A stretch of 64,000 nucleotides of DNA from Taeniopygia guttata (taxonomy: Eukaryota; Chordata; Aves; Passeriformes; Estrildidae). The notes under the pieces were generated by a model that was not told where the DNA came from, did not search any database, and saw only the letters and a program-made list of their open reading frames with translations. A program made the translations under genes and the position numbers. The first letter of the stretch is position 1. The number at the start of each line of letters is the position of its first letter. The DNA is taken from positions 29,413,501 to 29,477,500 of the forward strand of contig NC_133032.1 in the NCBI RefSeq assembly GCF_048771995.1, given 5' to 3'. This document shows positions 38,091-50,100 of the stretch, in pieces.

Positions 38091-39124
38091 CCATGTAGTT
38101 TGCTTTAGTAAAAGCTCAGGTTTTTTCAGTGAACGTGTAGTGACCAAAGGTGGTGCCCATAGATGTGCTGGTAAAAAAATGGTGGGGTTGGAGTCATATC
38201 ATCCAGTTCTATGCAGTTTCCATGTTGATGGTGACAGACTGAGCAAGAATTTCAGGCAAATCTTGAGTGCCATCTGGTCTTTCTAATTTTGGCTTGTTCT
38301 GGGAAGGAATGGGAGAGTTGTATTTGAAGTCAATGTTGGCTGAGGAAACAATTGCAAAACGACAAGCTGAGCCCTTGATTTCTGTTTTGAAGTGTTTGTT
38401 TCATACAGTTGGGAATGTGTATTTCCTTGGATAGAAGAACTGACAGTTCACATAAGCCCACAAAAGTTTGTTTGCATTTTAAAGACAGCTGCTGTTTTGG
38501 GGTTTGTTTTTTGTGATGTTTTTTGGGGATTTTTTTTCCATCCTCTGGACAAAATAGTAGGATGTAAAGGCTAGGGGAGTGGAGGGAGGGGTTGTTGTTT
38601 TTATTTTCACCTCTCGTAGGAGAACTGCTAAATAATTAGATACTTTTAAAGAACTCTTTTGGCTATTGATCAATATTCTTCTGTGAAAATATTCTTCTTC
38701 AGATGATTATTTTGTTTGAAGATTATTTGATTCTCAGTAGCTCATGTGAGTATTCAGGCCGCTCTGTCTTAACAGAAATCTACAAATGATTTGAAGGTGT
38801 TGCTTTAATTTCCATTAAAAAAAAAAAGTCAATTGTTCTCATAGGGTAAATTTCTCAGGTTGTCAATTTGCATTGTGTTTGAAAAATCTACTAAACACCG
38901 AGGAGTTACAGGGCTGTGAACAAGAGCAAGAAACCTGCACTCCTGCTATCTTTGCTTTTGGACAACAGTCTCATTTTATTCTTTTCATATTGCTGGGGAA
39001 ATGTTGGTGTCATGGTTTTGTAGCCTCTGTTGGCCATGGGTCTGTAGAAGCCTTTATGGATAGCAAGCAGATGAAGTTAAGGGTACAAATAAGAACATAC
39101 CATTTGGTACCTGGAGAATTCCTC

Positions 39125-39153
39125 TTAGACTGACAGGATGTGCTTTACAAATG
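39125..39153 (-). CDS. MYL1: MYL1 last coding exon (exon 8)
   Basis: Only 29 coding bases: it completes Ala and encodes FVKHILSV then TAA. The acceptor is TTTTCCACAG. The exon continues as 3'UTR to a donor at 39111. It is too short to be found as an open frame and was placed by phase and similarity. Confidence 0.93.
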
Positions 39154-41079
39154 CTGTGGAAAAATACAGATATGCTAGTTAGAGGGAGCAGAAAATGTTA
39201 CCTTAGGAAATAACTCTAAAATTAACAGCTGTTTGTGAACTAATAGCATTAAAAATATGTACCTGGTCAGATTTGATCTGATACGGTGATAGAAAGTTTT
39301 AAGTGTTTATTGTTGTACAAATCAAGTTCTCTTCTTGCTTAAATGTGATAAGACAGTAGCTATTGGATACAATCACTGCAACAGTTCTACAGAAAGTCAG
39401 TCTAGAGATTTGGTGTTGACCAAAACAGCCTCCTCTGCTGTGGCTGAATGGGGTCTTTTGCATGGTGTGACTGCAGGATGAGCATGTTGCCACAGTTGTT
39501 TTCACACATAAGTCCTTTACCTAACTCAGCTGGAGCTTTGTCTGATTTGCCTGAAAAGCTAAAAGTCCACTGTAATGAAACTGTAAGAGAAAGGAGAAAT
39601 GCAGGATGGATGTTGAACTCTTGCACCTACCCTCGTAGTTGATGCAGCCATTTGAGTCCTCCTGCCCTTTCATGAGCTCGTCTACTTCTTCTTCTGTCAT
39701 CTTCTCACCTGAGAGTGGAGAGAACTTGTTTCATTCTTCCATACAGAACTGAGGCTGAAACAGCTTTTCCAAAGGCTTTTCTTATTTTCTGACTTAGTGA
39801 AAATGCCTATATATGACATGAGCTTAATTAATTTTAACTTTCTCTAGAAGACAGAGACATATGCATAGGGATTCTAGTCATTCCTACAGAGTAAAGAAAT
39901 TTCTATACAGCAAATCCTCTAATTTGTCCATTTGTGTTATGTCACTGAGATGTACAGACTTTTCTCTCTATTCATCAAATAACAGTCACTCTTAAGATGT
40001 TAAGATATCTGAGTTTAGATATCATAAGCCTAGCCTTTTCCTTAGTTTTTAGTAGGAACCCCAAAGCTCTATTTGCTTTCTTTGTGCATTCTAGTCAGGA
40101 AACCCAGAGTCTTGTCTGACTTGGTAGCCTCCTGTCTCTTCAAACTGTTTGGACTACCTTTGCTTCCTCTCTCATGCCTCCAAACAGCAGCATTTTTCAA
40201 AGTGCTTGCAGAGAGGATGATCTCTTACCCAGAGTAGCCAGCACATGGCGGAGCTCAGCACCCATGACTGTGCCATTGCCTTCCTTGTCAAAGACACGCA
40301 GACCTTCAACGAAGTCTTCAAAGGTGCCCTGTTCCTTGTTGTTGGCAGCTGCTTGCAGCATGGGCAGGAACTCTTCAAAAGTAATCTTCTTGGCATTCAT
40401 CTCTGGGAAAAAACACCAGTTGTTACATGCTAGGTGTTTATATGTGTATTACTTAGGCATATTTGCCCTCAAATGTGGGAAAGCTCTCCTTTTCACAGCT
40501 CTTTGTAGCCTTTACTCTAGTCTTTGCCTCCGAAATTGACAGTTCCTTTGCAGAATTTGGATTCTCTTATCCTATTAATTAGTTTTTACATGCATCTGAT
40601 TTTTCACGTCCAGGATCCTTCTCACATAGCTTTGTATGCTTGTGTGCATGCTATATTTTTCTTTCAGAAATGAAATTTGCTGTAGGAGTTAACATTTGAA
40701 AATATTTGGGGAGTGAGGGAACTGCAGAATACAGTCAAACAAAAGTCTTGACCCTGAGCAATGGAGAAAAGGTAACCAGAGTGGGATGAGGTGACTTAGA
40801 CAAGATGCTGAGGTTGCTCACATATTACTGATCTCTTCAGGGTCTCTTTGATGTGGTGACAGAGGTTATTAGCAAAAGAATAAACTAAGTAAAACTAGGA
40901 AAGTACATTGTTGGGAGTTTCCAATAGTAAATTTGGGCATGTCCACAATGGAGGTTTAAGACCTCCCAAGCTTAGTCCATCTAACCCCTTTCCTCTCATG
41001 AACCAAAACTTGTAGCCCTCAGTGAGAACTTCCCCACTTCCCCAGGTGTCTCTTGTTTCTCTTGTTTTGGGTTGTTTTG

Positions 41080-41114
<35 letters not shown>

Positions 41115-44100
41115 CAAGGGTGCTAAATAAAATTATCTTTTTTTATTCTTTCTTCTTCCCTTCTAGATCTTTCCATTGCCAGCCTTCATCTGAGCAGCTA
41201 TAAAATATAATAGATGGAAAGATATTTTTCATTATACAGTTTTTAAAAAACCTATTTTACTATGCAGCTGTATCAAAGTCCTTGTCAGTTATTGCTGGAA
41301 TCACTGAAAGTCCTGGTATGATTTCCCCTCTGTGTTAGTCCTCAATGCTTACTGCTGGTACCAAAGCTTTCTGAATTGTTCCTCAGAGTTGTCTTTACCA
41401 GGCATTGTGAATATAATTTAGCCTGTATTAATATGGTTCTGCATGACTGAAATCAGGGACCTGCTTCTCGGTCCTTGTTAAAATGAGGGGACTATAGTTT
41501 TTTAGTTACCTTTTTTATAGTTACCTTTTTTTTTATCTCTCAAAGGGAGGAAAAAGAAATAAAAAATGGCTGCAGTAATAAATGACCAATATATGCTTCA
41601 GTGTGCCCAGGTTTATAGGAACTTTGGGAAGACCATTCCAGTCAGCTGAAATATACAGGTAGGTTTCCAGTCCCAGGGCATGTGTTGGCTTGGCTCCACT
41701 GCAAGAAGTCCTTGCAGTGGAAGGACCTGAAGAGCTGAGTATCAGTTGTTAGAAATGGACTCACAGCTCTCCAAGCAAAGGCTGGAACCCTAATGGACTG
41801 TGAGCAACAATGAGTGTGTGTTATACCTACACTGAGTTGACACCAAAACGGTCCCTACAGAGAATTCTCTATGTCTTAAGCAGAAGGTTTTCCTCTATTC
41901 CCCATTGGCATCATTCTCTCCCAAAGGAGGGAGGGAAATACCATGTATTGTTGTATAGTACCCCTTGCTCCCCATCAGAGCAAAAGCTCCCCTCTCTCCT
42001 GCTGTGACTATTGGTGTTGCCTAATTGCTGTTCCCCAATGTCAGCAACAGCCCAAAAGACTGTAGGGCACTTACCCTCTTTGCTGGGGTTTCCCAGAATT
42101 TTGTTGACCTCTGCATTTGTTGGGTTCTGCCCCAGTGCCCGGATGATATCGCCAACCTGGCTGAGGGTGATCTTGGCATCACCAGTCCTGTCAAAGAGGA
42201 GGAAGGCCTCCTTGAAGTCTGCAAGAGAAGAGCAACATTGAGCCAGGCAGCTCCCTATTGACAAAGATGTGAGCCTGTTGTCTCCTGGCACTGTTCCACT
42301 GACTCCAGGGGAGTTAGCCAGGGGAATCTTTGGCCCATAGTCCCAAGAAAAACTCCTCCCCTCTGACATTTCGGTTTCACTATTTTTAAACTTTTATATC
42401 TACCTTTCATATCTTTCCTGGCTCTAATAGCCATCAATAGCTTTTTGATTGGCCCTGTAGTTATTTCAAGCACAGGGAAAGATAAGTTCTCTACCAACAC
42501 TGTCATTCAAGAGCAAGTTCCTTCACATGATGTAGCAGCAGATGGTAAAAATGTTGTTATCCACTCCACCCTATCTTTCCAGAGAACTGTGACTGTCGAG
42601 TGCTTAGCAGTGCAAAACCTTTGCCTGCTTCATTGGGTTCTGCCTGCAATCCCAGCATCTGAATTACACAGTGCTAATAGGAAACTTGAAGTGGATTTCA
42701 AATGCTTTTACTGTTGTTTTCTCTTAAAATTGCCTTACAATGTGATTTCCAAATATGCTTGTTCCCTCTTTTTTTCCTATTCTTTGTAGTTTGTCCCTGC
42801 TTCTTACAGATGCATGAATATTCCACGTTTCCAGTGGAAGTACTTGTGTGGTGCTTTTTCCTGTGCATTTCCAGTGTGTTCACTTTGTGACTTCACTTCT
42901 TTCAGTGCTGCCAAGCGATCAGTGTTCACTTATTTCCCCTTGTTGGATAAGGCCTTCAGGTACAGGCATTTCTCCTACAAAAATCAGCACAGATAGTTGC
43001 ATTCATTGCATTACCAGACTTCATCTTCTGTTGTGAAGTTCCATGTCAATCATATTACTCCATTTTTTGGCTTTTTAGAGAATTTGAATAAAGAAATGTG
43101 TCTTTAAAAAAAGAGGAGAGGACAAAGGTCAAATATGTGGCTAAAAAGCTATATTTGAGCCCTATATGCCACAACCACCTTGGTTTCTACTCTTGATCTC
43201 TTCTGCATTGCAGTGTCTGATGATGCTGTGCTTTAGCTCCCAGTAAATCAAGTAAAATGTCTTTTCCTTGGCAGTGATTTTCATCCAGCAGCCGCACAGG
43301 CTTTGTGTTCCACAGGCTGTGTAATGTTCATTCTGCCTTGGGGCAGGTTTAGGAGTAAGAAGCCACATTTCAGATTGTGTCTTCATTCATCTTGTGTTGG
43401 GGACGTGATGCAGAGGTATTTATGGTTTTGGTTTAGTTTTCCTTGTACCACCTTGGAGTTGTTGCTGGCACCCAGTAAAAGTGCTGATACACAGTGTCAG
43501 CCTGCTAGGCTGTAATCTAATACATCTGAAACTAATCCTCTTACTGTCTCATGTGAGACACCTATAGCCCTTTGCTGCTACCTCCCTTTCCTTCCTGCTT
43601 TTATTGCAGGGTATGGAATTATGGCCTTCTGGACCAGTGCAGAGCTTCCTGATATCAGCTCCAGCAGCTGAGATGGATGGAGCTGTAGTGATTTATACCA
43701 TATGATCTGATCTTTCATCTGCTAAATCAATGACATTTAGCTGCAGTGAGGTATAAAACAATGCCAGTGTGCTAATAGCAAAGCCATCAGGAGAGTTTCT
43801 TCATTTTGTAAATCCCATGAAGTTTTATGTTCACTGGATTCTGAACACAGTTCCCTAGCTTGGAAAAAAGGACTGATTGATTTTTGTCTCTCAGGCATGC
43901 ATTTTACTGCTATATATCTTTGCTGTGGGATTTTAGTTTTCAGGTTTTTTTTTTTAATTTTTAAAAAACAATTTTAAGGGCCAGTCCTAGTTTACACCTC
44001 TGCTGGAGCAAGCATTTTTAAAGCCTCTCTGAGGATGGTACTACCCAGCTGCTGGTGCATCAGCCTGTGCAGATAGAAGTAGTTACTGAGGGTGGGCATA

Positions 44101-47100
44101 TCTGCTCCTGGAAAATGTTCCCTCTCTCAAGCAGTTTCTATTTGCTCTGCTGCTTGGTTCAGCCATTGTAAAGTTACAGCAGCTGGATGATCTGAAATAC
44201 ATAGGGAAGCTGAAAGAAATGTCTTGCTTTCAAAATATTGCCAGCAGCTTTGAATTGAGGACATTTTTCCACAAACCCACCCAATCTTTTTGTAAAATTT
44301 TCAGAATTAAGAAGTAAGGAAGAGTGCAGATGACTTCTTTTGTGACCAAGAGAGTCTGGACTGCAAGAAGAGAATTGTTACCAATCTCACTTGCTGAACT
44401 GTACTTCTCCTTATTGCTTTGATGGTGTTACCAAGAGCAGGCTCATTTCACAAAATTTAGGGCTTTCTCAAGACCTGTTTCTAGATATTAAACTCCCTCT
44501 GAATTTCTAGGAAATCCTTGTATTTTCCTTTCTAAACACTTTCTTCAGTCTACTGTATGTGCTACTGATTTTTTTACATTTTAAAACATGCATCTCTTAG
44601 GCTATTTTAAACACTTAAAATTAGATTTCCAGAGCTTCAGTGAGAACTATTGTTCATGCCAAATTTTTCATCTCTTTCTAGAAGATTGAAACAAAAAATT
44701 TGGAAGCTCTAAGTTGCTTATGAATGAAAGAATACAGCAAGATGCTCAAGATTTGCAGCATATCCACACTATTGTGTAAGCAGCAGTTTACACAAGTCAC
44801 TTATTTGCTATTTCCACGCTTTAAGAATATTTTTACAGTAAAACAGCCTTTTTTTCTCCCCTTCCTGAACACCTCCTGACAAAAGTGACATATAGAACTC
44901 TTGCATCTTCTGTTCATGTGAGATTGCAAAGTTACTGGAGCTAGGTTAATTTTCAGCCCACTTCCTCCTTCTGTTGTCCTCCTTCTGCCTATTTCCCCTG
45001 GGACTGTCAAGTCCAAGATTTATTTTCGGCATCCTTGTGAAGAGCCAGAACAGGAGCACAAGTGAAGAATGTTCAGTAGGTAGAGACAGTGTATTTCCTC
45101 TTTGTACCATGGTATAAACTTCTCAATTCAGATAGCGTGTCAACAAACATCCAGGTAAATTACACGTAGATCTACAGCCACCTTCTTGTTCAGCCTAAGA
45201 CATCACTGCTCTGAAGGCAAGATGATTTACATCAGATGAAGTCTTAGCTCATTGTTTTATAAAAGGTAATTTCTGAGCTTGTAACTCTTTTTGACCCCAC
45301 ACACATGTAAAAAGCATCAGCTCTCTTGTAACTTACCATCCTGTTGCTCCTTGGAGAACTCGATCTGTTGGAAGGAAATCAATCACAAAAAAAAGCTTAG
45401 GAAGGGGGGCTGGGGGAGAACCTGTGTGTTTTCTAAAGCTCAATCCATGAGTCATCTTCCAGAAGAGAAAAAAAGTGGCCTGTCGAATGTGCAGAAGTAA
45501 TGCAGATAGCAAAAGAGCTGTTAAGGCTAGTGAATATTTAGCATTTGGTAGCCAATTTGTTCCCCCTCCTGCCCCCTGTTAAAATTTAACTTTGATTTCA
45601 CTTACCATTGATTTCATCAGCAGAGAAGGACTGCAGATGGAGAGAAAAAGAGAGAGAAAAAGGAGAACTAGTACTGCTGAAAATGCACTGAGAGAAAGTA
45701 AATAGCACAAAATACCTGAGTGCTTTCACTTCTGTCTCGCCTAATGTAGTTAGGCCATAGCAACCTAATCTAGAAACTTCCTGTGTAAAAATGCACCAGC
45801 AAGTCTATTCTTAAAGTTTTCATTAAAATCTACATCCCAGGGAAAAACAGAGCTCAAGAAGCAACAAAAATAGAAAGTCTCTTAACTAAAAAACCCTAAT
45901 TAGATCCCATCAGGTCCATTTACTGTTTTAGCATAGATCTATTTTAGTTATACAATTTGAGATAATGTTTCTAAACAAGCAGCTTTTTTTCATTAACAAA
46001 GAAATGAAATTATTCCCTTAACGTTTATGTCTCAAATGAGTTTTTGATTGCATGTTGTTTCATAAAGTACTAATATATGATATTTGCTTATATAAAAATA
46101 CAATTTTTCCCTCGCCACTTTAGATGGTTGCATTTGCTTATATAAAAATAAGATTTTTCCTTTAGCTGGCTGCATTTGATTAAAAAAAGCTTAGGAAATT
46201 GTAACCCTTCTGTCAGAAGCTGTGGGAGCTGCACCACTACTGTTACCAGGTTCAGAACTGGAGGCTAACTGGAAAACCTTGCATAATCCTTTAGATTTTA
46301 ACAGGAAAACCAAGCAAACCTAAACTGTCTCCTGGAAGATCCTTCCCCCACCCCCCAAGACTTAACATGGGCAAGAAGCCCTATTTTCTTATGTAAAATA
46401 CACTGGCTTGCTGCTAACTATTAGCTTTCCAGTGCACCCACCATGGTTGAGTTGGAAATGCAGAGCAGCAGACAGGCAGGAAAGATTAGCTGAGAGGTCT
46501 TGAGAGTGGTCCTGCTTTCCTTGCCTTTCTTCCCCTTATTTATCCGGTAGTGCTGACGGCATTGCCTGGATTAGGTGTCAGAAGGAAGAGGTCCCTCCCC
46601 TTGGCGAGTTCTTTAGCTTTCTTAGGGCAAAGTGACAAGAGGCTCCATGTCTTGATAGACATCTTATGATGGCTATTTTTAGGGGGCTGGAGAGGGGCAG
46701 GGAGTGACAAGCAATAGGTTTGATTCATGTCAGCACTTTCTGGGTCCATACCATCAGGAGGAGATATTCCTTGTCCGGACCTACCAAGACTTCCTTATAG
46801 GGAAGGATTCTATTTCTCTGATGAGCTGTAGAGTCAGTGAGCAAGGAGCAGGGAGGGTGAGGAGCTGGCTGGCTCCACACGTGGCTTGCAGGGTGTGTGA
46901 GATGCACCTGAATGGTCCTCATATCTTTGCTGGGCTTTGCTCAACCCCTTACATGGATAATCCAGTGCCCAACATTAGATGAGTAGTAGTGCTGCCTGTC
47001 TGCTCAGGGGGATCCAGTTTTTGACAATGAGCAGAGAAGTTATCTGTCAACAGAGGTGGTATCCTGCTGTGAAGCTCTTCCTCTGCACACTCTGAACATG

Positions 47101-50100
47101 TTTTCCAAATTTTTAACATTTTAAAGGGAAAAATCATCTGTGTAGTTTGGAGCCAATTGTATTAAGTTAGTGGCTGGCTTGTAAATGCACCCTGCAGGGC
47201 AGTGGGAAATCTGTATTTATAGTAGCCTGGGATCTCTAGGATACTTTTCCTCTGAGGCTTGGGTTAGGCAGGGCACCAGGGTGCTGGGTTTAGAACTCAC
47301 AGGTGTGTGCAGAAGTGGTGCTGCTCAGGTGTTTGTGAGGTGAGGCAAAGGAGAAGCTGTGATAGAAGCTAAGGATCCCAAAAGCCTTCGTGAGCTTGAA
47401 GGATAACTGTTCCCAATGGGGAAAGGGTACTTGCTTCCTGGGTTGCAGGGTGGGCAGGGTGGGCCTACAGACATGGAGCAGGAGGTACAGGCTGCAACTT
47501 CTTTAGCAGCAAAGACCAAGGCCCACCATGTAGCATCCCCCAAGATGAAGTCAAATATCTGAATGATGTTATGACATGTAAAAGGATTGGAAAACTTTGC
47601 TCCAAGCTTCTTCCACTCCCTATTGCCTCAACCAGATCAAGAGTGTCATGAAGCCAGGGTGGGAATAGTTGTGTGACAACAACAGACTCCCAGTTATGAA
47701 CTCAAATCCCCCCTTTTAATTTCGATTGGTTGCCTCTGCTAAGCAGTCACTGCTCCTGGTTTTCTAATGATGAAATGTGATTAGTGAGAAAAACCTTCTC
47801 CTGTAGCTTGCTTAGTTACCCTGAAGAGAAGCATAACCTTTATGATTGTGTCTTTTCAGTATGCTGAATACTCTGAATGAGATAATCTAATTAAATCAGA
47901 TTATTTTACTGTTGTTTCTAAACTGAGCAATCAAAATAAGCAAATTTGAGATACTAACATCATACCTCCTATTCAAAAAAATAAAAATGCAACTGCAAGG
48001 ATTTTTCTGAGCTTGCCATTTTAGCTGGAAAATACTCTGTTCAAATAAATTATTTGCAAATTTTTAGAAATATCTGGCAATATGGAGTATGAAAAAGTGC
48101 TACAGACAATTCTTTGCTTTTGGTAGGTCTGTTGCTGGGTTTTGGTGTTTTTTACTATTTATAATCTATTAGCCTGTGGGAACAGGGTGGTGTAGCCACA
48201 ATCAGGTGTGTCTGCATAGAGAGGGGGTGATAATTTTGCCCTTGGTTTGCTGACATGGATTTAGCAGAGTTCAGAGTTCCTGATTTACACTGGCTGGGGC
48301 TGGAATTCAGGCAAGTGAGAAAACTCCTCAAGATCTTGGCCATCAGTCCCCATGCATTAAAAGAGGAACTTTTAAAAGACTTTGGCAGAGCTGAAAATGG
48401 TGTCTGAGTCAATGCAGTATGTTGCTTTTTGTGGAATTTTCTTTCTGCCTTCAGCATCTTGTTCTCCAGTGCTGGCAACTAGGAAATGTTCTCCTGAAAA
48501 CAGATTTGAATTTTTTTATTTGTTTCATTTTGGGTGTTATTTTTGGTTTTGTTTTGGTTTTTTTGTTCTTGTTTTAGGGAAAACCTAGACTCCTTTCCTT
48601 GAACAGGTAGGCTCTGTGTTTGGCTACAACAAAACTCATTTCAAAAGTTGCCAAGCAGAAAATAATCGGAGTGAATTTGTTTTAGGCATAGAAAACATAT
48701 ATACCTGGATTAGTCATCTGGCTTAAATGGGCTATCAAATATTACCAGCTGAGAGGCTCTACACATAAGCTGATTGTCTTTTGACCATATGAGAGTTTGG
48801 CTCAGAGTTCAGATGAGGAAAAATTAGTGCACTGTATCAGCCCTTCATTTTAGTACTGATCCTAGAATAAAATCTCTCTAGACAGAAGTTTTACTGGGGA
48901 GGAATATTCTAGCATGGGCATGTTGCATTCACTTAAATAAAGAATCACCCTACTCTAAGACAATAGGTCTGTTGGGGGGTTAAAGTGTACTTGCTTTCAG
49001 TAAGAGCAGCTACAAAAAGGCCTAGATGAAAAATATTTCAAATACTCCTTTAAAAGAAATTAAAGGTGAGATTTCCAATTCTAAAAGGGGCTTTCAGAAA
49101 ATTCAAAAGGGTCAAAAGCTATTTTGCAGTGAACTTTGTTTTTTGGTCTTTGTTCTGATCCTGGCAGTGTCCTCTGTCAGAGGACACTGAGTCTTGAGGC
49201 TTTAGGAATGATTTTGATATTTCAGGGAGTTTTTAACGAAAACTGAATGTACCACCCCTAGCAAAAAGAGTGAAAGGTTGAAGCAATGGCAACACTTGGG
49301 AAAGACCAGAATGACTTGGATTTCTCTAACTTCATATAGCCCTTATTTATGGGCAGAGTTATCCAGAAGGCTATCTGTGCCAAAGAAAAAGGTGGTGTGT
49401 TTTGAGGTTTTTTTTTGTTTGTTTGTTTGTTTTGTTCCTTGCATTATCTGTGACTACTTCCTAGTACTTATGTTGCCAGAGGTATTTTGAACAGGTCCCA
49501 GTTAAAGGGTGAAGCTGATGGGGTTGTATGCAACTCTTTTTCACCAGCTAAATGGAGGCCCAATCCACAAAAAATTCCAAATTATTAACAAAGTTTCTAA
49601 TTTCCCACAAGTCATTGATTTATGTGTCTTAGGGCCTCAGGCTTTGCAGTGGGATGCTCTGCTCACCTCTTTAGGCTGGTGGGCACAGGGACTGAGCACA
49701 GCTGTGCTGAGGGGCAGCTGCCTTGTGCTCACTGTAACTCAGGAAGGGTCTGGACAGGATGAAAAGCCCTGGGAGAAGGTGCTGCTGGGAGTTAAAGCAT
49801 TGAGTTGCTCCATTTGTTTATTACCTTTTGGATTAATGACAAGAAGTGAATAATCTTAGAAGTTTATTTGAGAATTACGAGCTATTTAAATGAAATATCT
49901 GTCTCTTTAAAAGAGATTAAGACATATTGGATATCTTGGAAAATCAGAGAGGAGAAAAATTGAGATTCTCCTAGGATACTCATTGTATATTTAGCCTTCT
50001 ATTCAGGATGGAGGGGTTTTTAAACTTTTTTTTAAATGAAGTTAAGATAGTATTGTGCCTTCAGTAGTTTATATGATACCTGCTCACTATTAATGTCTGC

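Larger units (their letters stand above)
37855..38298 (-). other. MYL1: MYL1 3'UTR exon (non-coding last exon)
   Basis: Begins after a strong acceptor, a pyrimidine-rich stretch ending CCTTCCCAG (AG at 38300-38299). Rodent and chicken genes of this type end in a non-coding exon, and the last coding exon here has a donor (CCAG|GTACC at 39111) past the stop. The length depends on which poly(A) signal is used. Confidence 0.65.

Noticed and set aside
41082-41160. Long T run as the tail of a processed pseudogene
   Set aside because: The sequence next to it shows no coding similarity and no target-site duplication that I can see; a plain homopolymer is simpler.
46742-46750. Alternative MLC3F first exon with ATG at 46750-46748 before GTATGG
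   Set aside because: It is in the right phase but lies upstream of the MEF2 and TATA-like elements, and the donor GTATGG is weaker evidence than the combined signals at 46442.
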